Assembly (NCBI GenBank): GCA_027487735.1
Contig: JAIYDA010000003.1
Span: 1-51,773, forward strand
Length of the DNA: 51,773 nt
Source: Planctomycetaceae bacterium
Lineage (GTDB): Bacteria > Planctomycetota > Phycisphaerae > Phycisphaerales > UBA1924
Reading direction: 5' to 3'
A program made the position numbers and the translations under genes. The notes beneath the pieces are model-generated. The model had not been told where the DNA came from. It made no database searches and worked only from the letters and a program-made list of their open reading frames with translations. Within the stretch, counting starts at the first letter, position 1; every line of letters starts with the position of its first letter. This document shows, piece by piece, positions 16,459-25,530 of this stretch.

Positions 16459-18165
16459 TCAGTTGTGCCCAACCACGCACGCCTGAATCCTCGCCAGCGA
16501 CTCCGCCTTCCCCAGAAGCGCAAGGCTCACATCCAGCCCCGGGCTCACCGTTGTGCCCGTGAGCGCGATGCGTGTGGCTTGCGCGAGCGCACCGGGGTTG
16601 GGCAGGGCATGCGCCGTCGCGACGGCTTCGATTGCCGTGTGCACCGTGGGTGCATCGAAGGTTGGCAGCTTGTCGAGCGCACCTGAAAATGCCCGCAGCA
16701 GCGTGAGGCCCTGCCCGTCGTTTGCGCGCAGGTGCTTCTCGACAGCGGCAACGTCGTAGCTCGCGGGGCGAGCGAACACGAATGCGCACGCAGATGTCGC
16801 CTCGCGGAAGGTCTTGGCACGGGGCTTGACCGCCCCGACAAGCAAGGCGCGTGTCGCCGCGTCGAGCGATGCGAGCTTGCTCGCAAACTCCGGCTCGCAA
16901 GCAGTCGCCCACGCGCGCCAGGCCTCGAAGTACGCGTCGTCAGCCATCGCGCTCAGCACGTCGCCATTGAACGAGAGCAGCTTCTTGCGATCAAACTTGC
17001 CGTTGGTCTTGCCGATGCGCTCGATGCTGAAGTGCTCGCTGAGGAACGCCAGGTCGAAGCGCTCCAGGTCCTTCCCATCGGGCAGCTTCATCCCCGGGTT
17101 CCAGCCCAGCAGCGCGAGGAAGTTGTTGATCGCCTGCGGGCTATACCCCGCCTCGCGGAAGTCCGCAACCTCGATCTCGGGCAGGGCAACGCGCAGGTGA
17201 CGTGCGATGCGCTCCGCAGTGTCCAGGCTGTCGTTGTCGGCACGCAGGAAGGCATCGAGCTCCGTTGGCAGGATGGCAAGCTTTGCGGCGAGCTGCCCAG
17301 CATCGCCCCCCTTCGCGATCGCATCCGCGAGGGCCTTGCGCGCGGTCTTGGCCTTGTCGCGCTTGCTCATCTTGCTGCCATCGGTGTTGAAAATGAGCGG
17401 CATATGCCCGTAGATCGGGCTTCGGAAGCCAAACGCCTGCTGCAACGCGACGTGCCGGGGCGTGTTGATGAGGTGCTCCTGTGCGCGCAGCACGTGCGTG
17501 ATGCCCATGGTCTGGTCGTCGACGACGACGGCGAAGTGATACGTCGGTAGCCCATCGGCCTTGCGGATGACGAAATCATCGAGCTCGCCCGGTGCGATCT
17601 TGACATCGCCCAGCACCTGATCCTTCACGACGATCGGCCCAGACGGCGCAAAGAAGCGAATGACGTGGGGCTCACCGCTCTCGATGAGCTTGATGCGGTC
17701 GGCAACGCTCGCGATGCGCTGGTAGCTCGCGCGGTTGTAGCGATACGTCTGCTTCGCAGCGGTCGCCTTCTTCCGCTCGACTTCCAGCTCCTCGCTGCTC
17801 TCGGTCGCGGGGTAGGCGAGGCCCTTCTCCACCAGCATCATGATGTGCGGGTCGTAGTGCGTCTTCACGCGCTGGGCCTGAGAGAACGGGCCGACGTGGT
17901 AGGGGTCACCGCCAATGGCTTTGCCCTGCCACGACAGCGTGGGGCCCTGATCCCAGTGAATCCCGAGCCACGCCAGGTCCTCCATGATGCCGCGAGCACT
18001 CTCATCGCTGCTGCGTGCCGCGTCGGTGTCCTCGATGCGGAGCACGAACGACCCCTGCATCCTGCGAGCAAAGGCCCAGCAGAACATGGCGGTGCGTGCG
18101 CCGCCCACGTGCAGGTGGCCGGTGGGCGAGGGAGCAAAGCGTGTGACGACATGGGGCGCTGGCAT
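16459..18165 (-). CDS. gltX: Glutamyl-tRNA synthetase
   Basis: Charges tRNA-Glu (and possibly tRNA-Gln) with glutamate. Class I synthetase motifs are present: the HIGH-type APSPTGHLHVGG near residues 9-20 and KMSKRDK in the KMSKS position, plus RIEDTD and the LPTYHFAVVVDD block. It is 568 aa, about 80 longer than typical enzymes; the extra length lies in the middle and in an Ala-rich anticodon-binding part. The ATG at 18165 is chosen because conserved sequence begins at once and TATGCT sits eight bases upstream. Divergent from coaX. Confidence 0.95.
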   Translation of the reverse strand: MPAPHVVTRFAPSPTGHLHVGGARTAMFCWAFARRMQGSFVLRIEDTDAARSSDESARGIMEDLAWLGIHWDQGPTLSWQGKAIGGDPYHVGPFSQAQRVKTHYDPHIMMLVEKGLAYPATESSEELEVERKKATAAKQTYRYNRASYQRIASVADRIKLIESGEPHVIRFFAPSGPIVVKDQVLGDVKIAPGELDDFVIRKADGLPTYHFAVVVDDQTMGITHVLRAQEHLINTPRHVALQQAFGFRSPIYGHMPLIFNTDGSKMSKRDKAKTARKALADAIAKGGDAGQLAAKLAILPTELDAFLRADNDSLDTAERIARHLRVALPEIEVADFREAGYSPQAINNFLALLGWNPGMKLPDGKDLERFDLAFLSEHFSIERIGKTNGKFDRKKLLSFNGDVLSAMADDAYFEAWRAWATACEPEFASKLASLDAATRALLVGAVKPRAKTFREATSACAFVFARPASYDVAAVEKHLRANDGQGLTLLRAFSGALDKLPTFDAPTVHTAIEAVATAHALPNPGALAQATRIALTGTTVSPGLDVSLALLGKAESLARIQACVVGHN

Positions 18166-18173
18166 GGGTGAGG

Positions 18174-18179
18174 AGCATA
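18174..18179 (-). promoter_or_regulatory. Candidate -10 (TATGCT), leaderless start of gltX
   Basis: TATGCT on the minus strand, eight bases before the ATG at 18165. The spacer CCTCACCC is not a ribosome-binding site. It faces the coaX promoter. Confidence 0.4.
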
Positions 18180-18217
18180 GAGGGGTGGGCTCGGGCAGGG
18201 GCTCCACGCGCTTGGCC

Positions 18218-18223
18218 TAGCCT
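18218..18223 (+). promoter_or_regulatory. Candidate -10 (TAGCCT), leaderless start of coaX
   Basis: TAGCCT, six bases, then ATG 18230. No Shine-Dalgarno site. The match to TATAAT is weak, but position and spacing repeat the pattern seen at other genes here. Confidence 0.3.
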
Positions 18224-18229
18224 TGCGGC

Positions 18230-19075
18230 ATGTCACCATTTTCTGACGATGCCTTCGCCTCGCTCGAACCCTCGGACCTGCAAGGCCGGGCGGTGCTGGT
18301 CGCGGCTGTGGGCAACACCCGCACGCAGCTCGGGCTCGTGCTGTCGGGCGAGCTGCGCGACGTGAAGGCCTTCGTGAACACCGACCTTGAGCCGCTCGCA
18401 GCGCACGCCCGCACACTCACCGAGGGGCACGCTGGTACGCTCTCGCTCCTCGCGAGCGTGAACGACACGGTCGCCAAGCGTGTGCGCGTCATCCTCGAAG
18501 ATGCCGCGGGCGAGGTGTATGTGGTGGGCAAGGACGTTGACATCCCCATGGCCCTCGCGCTCGATGATGTCCGCACCGTGGGGCATGATCGCCTGTTGGC
18601 GAGCCTCGCGGCCTATCGCCTCCTCAAGCAAGCCGTGGTCGTCGTCGACGCGGGCACCGCAATCACCGTGAACTTTGTCGACGGCGCGGGCACGTTTCAG
18701 GGAGGCGTCATCGCCCCCGGGCTCTCGGCGATGTTGCGCGCGATGCACGCCTCAACCGCCCAGCTGCCCGCCATGGCGAGCGACGTGTTCGTGGTGCCCG
18801 ATGCCTCTCGCGGAGCCTTTGGCAAGGACACCCAGCACGCGATGAGCCTGGGCGTGCTCCACGCCGCACGCGGCCTCGTGCGCAGCGCGGTCGAAGCCTT
18901 TGCCGAGGCCTACGAGGCCTATCCCGCGGTCGTCGCGACAGGCGGCGACTGCGAGATGCTCTTCAAGGACGATGGCCTCATCGAGCGAATCGTGCCCGAC
19001 CTTGTGCTGCTGGGCATGGCCGAACTCTGCAAGCCCGCAGCTGAGGGCGAGGAGAGCGACGAGGAAGAGGCGTGA
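18230..19075 (+). CDS. coaX: Type III pantothenate kinase
   Basis: First step of coenzyme A synthesis: ATP-dependent phosphorylation of pantothenate. The ASKHA-fold marks of CoaX are present: the phosphate loop VGNTRTQLG near residues 27-35, GHDRLLASLAA near 118-128 (family GxDR), VVDAGTAITVNFVD near 138-151 and FQGGVIAPGL. An acidic tail (EGEESDEEEA) ends the 281-residue protein. The next gene starts GTG within its stop codon, so the two are translationally coupled. Confidence 0.92.
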   Translation: MSPFSDDAFASLEPSDLQGRAVLVAAVGNTRTQLGLVLSGELRDVKAFVNTDLEPLAAHARTLTEGHAGTLSLLASVNDTVAKRVRVILEDAAGEVYVVGKDVDIPMALALDDVRTVGHDRLLASLAAYRLLKQAVVVVDAGTAITVNFVDGAGTFQGGVIAPGLSAMLRAMHASTAQLPAMASDVFVVPDASRGAFGKDTQHAMSLGVLHAARGLVRSAVEAFAEAYEAYPAVVATGGDCEMLFKDDGLIERIVPDLVLLGMAELCKPAAEGEESDEEEA

Positions 19076-20166
19076 GTCGCACCGCCGGGCAAGCGATTGT
19101 GCGCGTCGTGCGAGCCTCCCCCTGGGCCACGCCAGGCGGCGTGGGCGTGCTGCAACTGCTCGCATCACCCGGTGGCGAGGCTGCGAACGCGGCTCTCGAT
19201 GCGTGCCTGAGCAATCTTTGCGGCGTCACGACGCGCGTCGGGCAGGTCGCGCTGAGAAAGTTCGGCGCAATCGACACCGGGCTCGTGGCGAGAACCCAGG
19301 GCGAGAGCGCGGTGCTCATGCCGCACGGCGGGCTCGCGCTGCTGCGCGAGCTGGAAGCTGCGCTCGCTGAGCTTGCCGTGCAGCCTCTGTACGGGCACAC
19401 TGCGCTCGCGAGCGTGGCACGAGAGCTCTTTCCTGAAAGCCGAAGCGAAGTCGATGCACGCGCGCTCCTCGCGCTCGCGCACGCAGCCTCGCCCGATGCG
19501 GCGGACTGCCTGCTTGCCCAGCACGAGCGCTGGTCGCGGCACGCAGAGAGGCCAGATTCTGGTTTCGGGATAGTGCACGAGCGCACCTGCGCCCTCCGGC
19601 ACCTGCTCACCCCCGCGCTGGTCGTGCTGCGCGGCAGAGCAAACATCGGCAAGAGCACGCTGCTCAACGCCCTCGCGTCGCAGCGGGTCAGCATCGTCGA
19701 GAATCGCGAGGGCACCACGCGCGATCACGTCGGAGCCACGATCGATTGCGCCGGGCTTGCCGTGGCAATCGTCGACACGCCAGGCCTGCGCCACACGAGC
19801 GACGCCATCGAGCAAGAGGCCCTGCGCCAGGCTGAGAGCCTCGCGCAGCGAGCCGACCTGCTGCTGCTGTGCTGCGATGGCGGGCACGACGTGCCGCCCT
19901 TGCCAAGTGGCTTTCGTGGGCAGACGCTGGTGGTGGCAGTGCGCAGCGATCGCGTCGCGGGCAGCGAGCAATCGCGCGTCGAAAGCATCCCCAGCACCAT
20001 CGATGTTCGCGTCGGCGGGCTGGACTCGCCCACCCTGTCCGCAGCCTCTCGCGACGGACTAACGGTGCTCACGCAGCGCATTCGCGAGGCCCTGCTGCCA
20101 TCAGACCTGCTGCGCAGCACACGCCCCTGGCGATTCTGGGATGACGCAGAAAGCTCGCGCTCGTAA
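19072..20166 (+). CDS. Degenerate MnmE/TrmE-like GTPase
   Basis: A 364-residue protein built like MnmE, the tRNA wobble-uridine modification GTPase, but eroded. The N-terminal part keeps traces of the folate-binding domain (GGVGVLQLLASP, FGAIDTGLVAR, LMPHGGLALLREL) without the usual SYTGED block. The G domain has G1 GRANIGKST (188-196), G2 in EGTTRDH and G3 DTPGL (235-239). The G4 NKxD motif is replaced by RSDR (291-294), and the essential C-terminal Cys-Ile/Leu-Gly-Lys is missing: the protein ends WRFWDDAESSRS. Canonical tRNA modification is therefore doubtful. Translation from GTG overlaps coaX by four bases. Confidence 0.8.
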   Translation: MSRTAGQAIVRVVRASPWATPGGVGVLQLLASPGGEAANAALDACLSNLCGVTTRVGQVALRKFGAIDTGLVARTQGESAVLMPHGGLALLRELEAALAELAVQPLYGHTALASVARELFPESRSEVDARALLALAHAASPDAADCLLAQHERWSRHAERPDSGFGIVHERTCALRHLLTPALVVLRGRANIGKSTLLNALASQRVSIVENREGTTRDHVGATIDCAGLAVAIVDTPGLRHTSDAIEQEALRQAESLAQRADLLLLCCDGGHDVPPLPSGFRGQTLVVAVRSDRVAGSEQSRVESIPSTIDVRVGGLDSPTLSAASRDGLTVLTQRIREALLPSDLLRSTRPWRFWDDAESSRS

Positions 20167-20214
20167 GTCGTCCTGGAGGCAAAGCACCGCCTGCTTGCCC
20201 GCAACGCCTCCGCC

Positions 20215-21096
20215 TCACTCCGGCTTCTTGGGCTCGCCCGGCACCGGGGCTGGCTCAGCGGGTGCAGGTGGCGTTGCCGCAGGCTCCGTCACCGCAGGCT
20301 GCGTTGCCGCTGGCGCAGCTGGCGTCGCACCGAGGTCAATCCCCGCCTGCGGCATTTGCGGTGCTGCGGGCTCGGGCGCCTTGGGCGTCGTGTCCAGCAC
20401 AGGCGGCACCATGTCGCTGCGCGGGAGCGAGCTCAGCGTCGCGAGCTTGGGCAGCGTCTCGATCCGCTGCTGGGCAAGGGTCACGTCGTCGACAAAGTTC
20501 AGCGACGTCGCGAGCGCGATGATTGCCTCGTAGTGCCCCTTTGCCGCGTCCCATTGCGCTGCGCTCTCATCCACCGCAGCGAGGCCATAGTGGGCCGCCA
20601 GCTTGTGCATGCTAAAGCTCGGGTTTGCCGTCGCGAGTGCCATCGCAGCGTCATACTGCTCGCGGGCGTTCGCAAGCATGTCCGCCTTCGCGCTGTCGCT
20701 CAGCACGTCCTCAGGCTTTGCATTCCCCTCGGGCGTCAGCTCCGCTCCAGGCACGATGCCGCGGCGAACGGCACTGAGATAGATATCGCCCGCCTCGAGG
20801 TGCGCGAGAATGGGCACCGCGCCCGACGAGGCATAGGTCTGCGCGATCGTCTTCAGCGTGTCGGGGCTTGGGTTGCTGCCGCTGCGGGCAGCCTCAAGCT
20901 CCGTAAACGCCGCCGACAGCTCCGCCTGCTTCGCCTGCGTGCGCCGCTGATAGACAGCCCAGCCGACGGCAGCGATGGCGAAGACGAGGAGCACGGGCGT
21001 GCTCCACTTGCGCAGGAAATCGATGAAGTCCTGGTTGAGGCGTGCTTCTTCGAGGCCTGCCCGCTCGCGAATTTCGAGACGACGTTCATCAGCCAT
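20215..21096 (-). CDS. Membrane-anchored TPR protein (YfgM-like)
   Basis: A 293-residue protein with a charged N-terminus, one membrane span at about residues 33-49, and a helical periplasmic part with TPR-like repeats (QYDAAMALATANPSFSMHKLAAHYGLAAV, then WDAAKGHYEAIIALA). It ends in an Ala/Pro/Thr-rich tail of about 70 residues. The layout resembles YfgM-type ancillary proteins of the Sec translocon, but this is architecture-level similarity only. TAACAT eight bases before the ATG suggests a leaderless mRNA. Confidence 0.75.
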   Translation of the reverse strand: MADERRLEIRERAGLEEARLNQDFIDFLRKWSTPVLLVFAIAAVGWAVYQRRTQAKQAELSAAFTELEAARSGSNPSPDTLKTIAQTYASSGAVPILAHLEAGDIYLSAVRRGIVPGAELTPEGNAKPEDVLSDSAKADMLANAREQYDAAMALATANPSFSMHKLAAHYGLAAVDESAAQWDAAKGHYEAIIALATSLNFVDDVTLAQQRIETLPKLATLSSLPRSDMVPPVLDTTPKAPEPAAPQMPQAGIDLGATPAAPAATQPAVTEPAATPPAPAEPAPVPGEPKKPE

Positions 21097-21104
21097 AGGG
21101 GGAG

Positions 21105-21110
21105 ATGTTA
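21105..21110 (-). promoter_or_regulatory. Candidate -10 (TAACAT) of the TPR gene
   Basis: TAACAT on the minus strand, eight bases (CTCCCCCT) before ATG 21096. No ribosome-binding site lies between. Confidence 0.4.
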
Positions 21111-21132
21111 GGAGCCATGGGCGTCAGAAAAC

Positions 21133-21906
21133 TCAGCCTGCGGGGTTGCTCGCAAGGTCGGTGCGCAGGTGGGCCTGCGTCAGCATCTCAGGCAGGGCGT
21201 GCAGGGGCTGGGCCGCCGACACATCAAACGGGCTCGCGTGCGTCCGGCGCAGCGCACGCAGCATGCCCCCCAGCGGCGCCGCAGGCGTGCTCAGGGCTGC
21301 GCCAAGGTCGCGTGCGATGCTGCGAATGTAGACGCCCTTGCCACATGCTACATGGATCGAAACGTGCGGAAAGGCATACGCAAGCACGCGGATGGAAGCG
21401 ATGTGCACCGGGCGCGCGGGCAGCAGCGATCCCTTGCCCTCGCGCGCGAGGTCATAGGCCCGGTGCCCGCCCACGTGCAACGCGCTAAACAATGGCGGCA
21501 CCTGCATCACCTGCCCGACCATCGGCACGAGGGCAGCCTCAATCTGGCTCTGCGTGGGGGGCGCAGCGGGCGTGGGCAACTGCTCGAGCTTGCCCTCCGC
21601 GTCGTCGGTGTCGCTGCGGCACGAAAGGTCGATCAACGCTTCATACTCCTTGCTGCTTGCCATGAGCGCGTTGCAGTGCTTGGTATACGACCCCACCATC
21701 ACCACGAGCAGCCCCGTCGCCATCGGGTCCAGCGTGCCGGCGTGCCCCACCTTGATGCGCTTGGGCGCGCCCGCCCGCCGCAAGCGGGCGCGCACGTTCG
21801 CACACACATGCATCGACGTGGGCCCCTGGGGCTTGTCGATGAGCAAGAAGCCCGCGGGCGTTGCCATTGGTGCAGTGGTCGGCTTGTTGGTCGGCTGGTT
21901 CGTCAT
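21133..21906 (-). CDS. truB: tRNA pseudouridine-55 synthase
   Basis: Converts U55 of the tRNA T-loop to pseudouridine. The catalytic Asp60 lies in KVGHAGTLDPMATGLLVV, and downstream blocks KEYEALIDL, QVPPLFSALHVGGHRAYDLAREG and ACGKGVYIRSIARDLG match TruB. The 257-residue length indicates the short catalytic form without a full PUA domain. The start at 21906 overlaps the upstream glycosyltransferase stop by ATGA; an internal ATG at 21867 is also possible, because the first ~13 residues are Thr/Pro/Asn-rich. Confidence 0.93.
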   Translation of the reverse strand: MTNQPTNKPTTAPMATPAGFLLIDKPQGPTSMHVCANVRARLRRAGAPKRIKVGHAGTLDPMATGLLVVMVGSYTKHCNALMASSKEYEALIDLSCRSDTDDAEGKLEQLPTPAAPPTQSQIEAALVPMVGQVMQVPPLFSALHVGGHRAYDLAREGKGSLLPARPVHIASIRVLAYAFPHVSIHVACGKGVYIRSIARDLGAALSTPAAPLGGMLRALRRTHASPFDVSAAQPLHALPEMLTQAHLRTDLASNPAG

Positions 21907-23993
21907 GGGGATGGGGGCGGTGCAGCGCGGAGGATGGTGAGCGACACACGCTTCCCCCGCGGATGGTTGAACCCACGAAGCGTCTCGATGGCGATCGCAG
22001 GCGTGGATTGCTTCGCTAGCTCCGCGACTTCTGTCGTGGTCAGCATCAGCCCCGTGGGGTTCGCAGCAAGCCACGACGCGACTTCCGCAGCCGCGAGCTG
22101 CGTGGGCGTGCGGGTGTCCGCCGGCGAGGCCGCTGCTGGCACGCCCACGCGCTGGATGCGCCCGTGAGTGAGGAATATGAGGCTGTCCTCGTTGAAGACG
22201 CAGCACGCAAGCGGCACCGCGATGGGCGGCGGCGGCTCCGCACGCACCTCGGCAGCAAGCGGCTCCTCGCTGGGCTTCTTCGCGTCCGTCGTGGCGTCCG
22301 TCGTGCCGACCGCGCGGGCAGCGTGGGCAGTGAGGAGTTCGCGCTCGTGCCGCAGCAAGGCCTGCGCCGCGTTGCGTGCAATCCAGGGCGTGGTGTCGCC
22401 CTGTGCGTTGGGCAGCAACACACCCAGGATTGTGCTCAACACGAGCCCAGTCGCCACCCCCGCAAACAGCAGCGCACGAAGCAGGCGTCCCATGCACGCC
22501 ATCACGCCCGCGCTCAGCAGCAGCCCCAGCGCTGCCCCTCCAACAACCGTGCCGATCGCTTTCGCAAACGTCGGAAGTTCCAGCACACTGCTCAGTGCGA
22601 GGCAAGCCGCCGCAAGCCCCACGCAGCCCACAACCGCCCACAGGATGTATCCCACGCGCACCAGCCCCGCAGGCCTCGCACCCGTGAGGCTCAGCGCAGC
22701 CCTCGCCCCCAGCAGCGCAAACGCGGCGTACGTCGGTAGCGGATAGTGGGGCAGCTTGGTCGACACAAACTCAAACACGACAAACGCAGGCAGCGCCCAC
22801 GCGATGAGAAACAGCCGTGCTTTGTCCGCCTGCCAGGGCTTGAAGGCCGTGAGGCGCGCCAGGCCCGTCGTCGCAGGCTGCGCTCGCGCAAGCCCATCGC
22901 GCAGCGCATCGACCACCGCAACACCCACCACCATCGTGATCGGGAAAAGCAAAGGCGTGAGCAGCAGCAGGTGATAGCCCGGTGGCCCCCAGTGCCCTTC
23001 TTTGGGCTCCAGGCTGCGCCCGATGGTCTCGTCGACAATCGTTTGGAAGTACACGCCCGGGCCCGCCTGCATCGCAACCAGCACCACCCAAGGCAGCACG
23101 CACGCAAGTGCCAGCAGCATGCCGAGGAGCGGCTTCGCGAGCTTCCAAGGCCTCCACGAGCGAAGCAGCGCGCAGTGCGCAAGCACGCAGAGCACCACGA
23201 CCATGGGCGTGATGGGCCCCTTCGTAAGGATGCCAAGGCCAACCAGAAGCCACAGCCCCCACCACGCAGGGCGAAAGGGCGAGCCCCGCTCGCTCACGAG
23301 GTTCGCCGCGAGCGCCTGCTTTGCCTGCGCGGGCATCGCCGCGACACGTGCCGCATCGATGCGCCGCGCCGCACCACGCCGCGTGGGCTCCTCGTGCAGC
23401 ACGCGCCAGAGCATGAGCATCGCAGCGATCGTGAATGCAACCAGCACCTGGTCGGCCCGTGCCTGGTGGGCATCGACGATGAGCACCGGGCAGAGCGCAA
23501 GCGCCGCCGCACCGATGAACGCCGCTCGCGCATCGAGCATGCGCAGCCCCAGCCGCCACGTGAGCACCACGCTCGCCAGCGCCGCCAGCACGCTGGGCAA
23601 GCGATACATCCAGATCGCATCGCGACTCGTGTCGCCCGCGTAGCCATGTACGGCAAGGGCCGATGCGGCGCTCGCGCTCTGCAGCCAATAGATAAGCGGC
23701 GGCTTGTTCAGGCGCGGACGGTCTTGCACCATGGGCACGACGAAGTTGCCCGATTGCAGCATCTGCCGGCTTGCCTGCGCAAAGCGGCTCTCATCGCGGT
23801 CGATGGGCGGGATGGAGAACAGCCCAGGCAGCAGCGTGCACAACGACAGTACCACAAGCAGCACACCCGCCTGCCACGAGCCGCACCAGCGAGCCTTCAA
23901 CGCCAGAGACGAGAAGAACGCTGGCTCGCGGGGCGTGCTCGGGAATGCGCCTTCGGGCGAACTCTGGGCGGAAGTTGGTTCGGGCTGGCTCAT
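21903..23993 (-). CDS. GT39/ArnT-like membrane glycosyltransferase
   Basis: A 696-residue integral membrane protein with about a dozen spans. After the first span, IPPIDRDESRFAQASRQML (about residues 61-79) gives the Asp-Arg-Asp-Glu motif of the GT-C family. NKPPLIYWLQ follows, as in ArnT-like polyprenyl-phosphate-dependent glycosyltransferases. These add a sugar from a lipid carrier to lipid A or another periplasmic acceptor. The C-terminal ~180 residues form a soluble domain. Coupled to truB by a four-base overlap, although the two functions are unrelated. Confidence 0.85.
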   Translation of the reverse strand: MSQPEPTSAQSSPEGAFPSTPREPAFFSSLALKARWCGSWQAGVLLVVLSLCTLLPGLFSIPPIDRDESRFAQASRQMLQSGNFVVPMVQDRPRLNKPPLIYWLQSASAASALAVHGYAGDTSRDAIWMYRLPSVLAALASVVLTWRLGLRMLDARAAFIGAAALALCPVLIVDAHQARADQVLVAFTIAAMLMLWRVLHEEPTRRGAARRIDAARVAAMPAQAKQALAANLVSERGSPFRPAWWGLWLLVGLGILTKGPITPMVVVLCVLAHCALLRSWRPWKLAKPLLGMLLALACVLPWVVLVAMQAGPGVYFQTIVDETIGRSLEPKEGHWGPPGYHLLLLTPLLFPITMVVGVAVVDALRDGLARAQPATTGLARLTAFKPWQADKARLFLIAWALPAFVVFEFVSTKLPHYPLPTYAAFALLGARAALSLTGARPAGLVRVGYILWAVVGCVGLAAACLALSSVLELPTFAKAIGTVVGGAALGLLLSAGVMACMGRLLRALLFAGVATGLVLSTILGVLLPNAQGDTTPWIARNAAQALLRHERELLTAHAARAVGTTDATTDAKKPSEEPLAAEVRAEPPPPIAVPLACCVFNEDSLIFLTHGRIQRVGVPAAASPADTRTPTQLAAAEVASWLAANPTGLMLTTTEVAELAKQSTPAIAIETLRGFNHPRGKRVSLTILRAAPPPSP

Positions 23994-24067
23994 GGCAGGG
24001 TGAGTTGGGGGCAAACACCTATGGTTGCGTTGGAATGCGTCGTTGACGGCAGGCGAGCATACGAGCA

Positions 24068-24886
24068 GTGGAGGTTTCGCTGGTGGCACATGCGACAGGG
24101 CAACTCGAGAGCACCGTGCCCGTGCTCACCGCACGCCGCGCGGTCCTCACGCTGGGCGTCGCCTTTGTGGTCGCGGCACTGCTCGTGCCCTTCGATCGCG
24201 AGCTCACCAAGCTCCTTGGCCCCTTCCGGCTCGATGGCTTTGCGGGGCTGGGGAGCTTTGTGGGCGGGGACATCAAGCGCGAGCTCGAGTTCGTCCAGCA
24301 GTTTGGAGCCGTCACGAGCGTGGTCATTTCGTGCGTGCTCGTGCTGCTGCTCGATCGTGCCCGGGCGGCACGAGTGATCGATGTCGCCCTCGCCTGCATC
24401 GCAACCGGGCTCAGCCAGAATGTCATCAAGATGCTGGTGGGCAGGCCCAGGCCTCGCGTCGTGTTCTCTGAGCACGCCCTCGCAGGCTACGACGACCCGA
24501 CCCGCTTCGCGTTCGCCTGGCAGCAGTATCCACTGCCCAGGCCCGGCACAGAGAGCGGCGTGCTCTGGGCCCACTCGTGGGAACTCTGGAAAGGAATCTC
24601 CAGCGACCTTTGGGCCATGCCCAGCAGCCACACCGCAGGCGCGTTCTGCCTCGCGGCCTGCCTCGTGCGGCTCTATCCGCGGATTGGCAAGCTGGTGTGG
24701 GTGCTGGCGGGCATCGTCGCTTTCGCGCGCGTGTTGCTGGGGGCGCACTTTGTGAGCGACGTGGTGGTGGGCGGGGCAACGGGCTTTGTGGTGGGGGCGC
24801 TCGTGATGCAGATCGGCGTTGGGGCGAGGGTGGGGAGAGGGGAACGGGGAACGGGGAGCGGGAAGCGGGCGAGCAGCGCTGAGTAG
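24068..24886 (+). CDS. PAP2-superfamily membrane phosphatase
   Basis: A 272-residue membrane protein with about six spans and the three PAP2 motifs: KMLVGRPRP (Lys121, Arg126-Pro127), PSSH at 185-188 and FARVLLGAHFVSD with Arg221, His227 and Asp231. The family dephosphorylates lipid phosphates such as undecaprenyl pyrophosphate or phosphatidic acid. The start appears to be GTG 24068. The final residues (VGRGERGTGSGKR) are encoded by a run of 7-bp tandem repeats (24831-24874), so the C-terminus has been reshaped by repeat expansion. Divergent from the GT39 gene, which suggests joint work on polyprenyl-phosphate sugars. Confidence 0.88.
   Translation: MEVSLVAHATGQLESTVPVLTARRAVLTLGVAFVVAALLVPFDRELTKLLGPFRLDGFAGLGSFVGGDIKRELEFVQQFGAVTSVVISCVLVLLLDRARAARVIDVALACIATGLSQNVIKMLVGRPRPRVVFSEHALAGYDDPTRFAFAWQQYPLPRPGTESGVLWAHSWELWKGISSDLWAMPSSHTAGAFCLAACLVRLYPRIGKLVWVLAGIVAFARVLLGAHFVSDVVVGGATGFVVGALVMQIGVGARVGRGERGTGSGKRASSAE
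24831..24874 (+). repeat. Heptamer tandem repeat in the PAP2 gene end
   Basis: Six degenerate copies of GGGGAAC/GGGGAGC in phase with a 7-bp period, forming the last codons of the PAP2 gene. The same unit recurs at 41158-41195, 42616-42656 and, inverted, at 50061-50092. Confidence 0.8.
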
Positions 24887-24959
24887 GCCTGGGCTTGCCC
24901 TCTCGGGGCGAGGCGGTCCCCCGCGTGACCCGGATCACCGTGCCAAACTCCAAAGCTCT

Positions 24960-25457
24960 CTAGATCGCCACATCATCATGCGATCCCGGCGTCGCCCGCA
25001 CGGGCGTCGTCCGAACAAGCTCCTGCACGTAACGCTGAAAGTCATCGTGCATGATCTTCATGCTCGGGCTCGCGATCATGCGGCGAAAGGCGGGCTCGCT
25101 CGCGATGACGCGCATCCGCCGGGCCCAGCTCTCGAAGTACTCCTTGGGAAGCTGGCCCTGGCGGTGCGCATACCACACGATCTCATACACGCTGAGCTGC
25201 ATGAGGCAGAAGAAATACTCGCGCACCTCGCGGTCGGTCGTCAGGTTCTGCACGTCATCCCGAAACACCTCCGCGAGCATCGGATCGCGCACACGCATCT
25301 CGCGCAGGTGCATCTGCAACTCGACCATCTTCGTGAAGTTCGTGACGTGCGTCGCCTTGCGGGCCCTGCTGAACTGAAACGCGGTGTACGCAAGCCCGCC
25401 GGCGATGCCCAGGCTGCCGATGGACTGCATGATGACTTGGATTTCTTGGAGGGTCAT
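24960..25457 (-). CDS. Small single-span membrane protein
   Basis: A 165-residue protein with one N-terminal hydrophobic segment (about residues 10-26, SIGSLGIAGGLAYTAFQF) and a mainly helical cytoplasmic domain rich in Arg, Met and aromatic residues. No family can be named with certainty. The start at 25457 begins just before the membrane span; the frame is open much further upstream, but that part overlaps the divergent gene. Confidence 0.6.
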   Translation of the reverse strand: MTLQEIQVIMQSIGSLGIAGGLAYTAFQFSRARKATHVTNFTKMVELQMHLREMRVRDPMLAEVFRDDVQNLTTDREVREYFFCLMQLSVYEIVWYAHRQGQLPKEYFESWARRMRVIASEPAFRRMIASPSMKIMHDDFQRYVQELVRTTPVRATPGSHDDVAI

Positions 25458-25530
25458 GGCGGTCGTATTGTTTGCGTGCGACGCGAGTGCCAGCGTGCAA
25501 CGAACAGGCGTGATTGCCGAAGGAGTAGGC

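Noticed and set aside
20173-20211. GGAGGC/GCCTCC between two convergent genes as a terminator.
   Set aside because: Only six pairs, a 26-base loop and no T-run.
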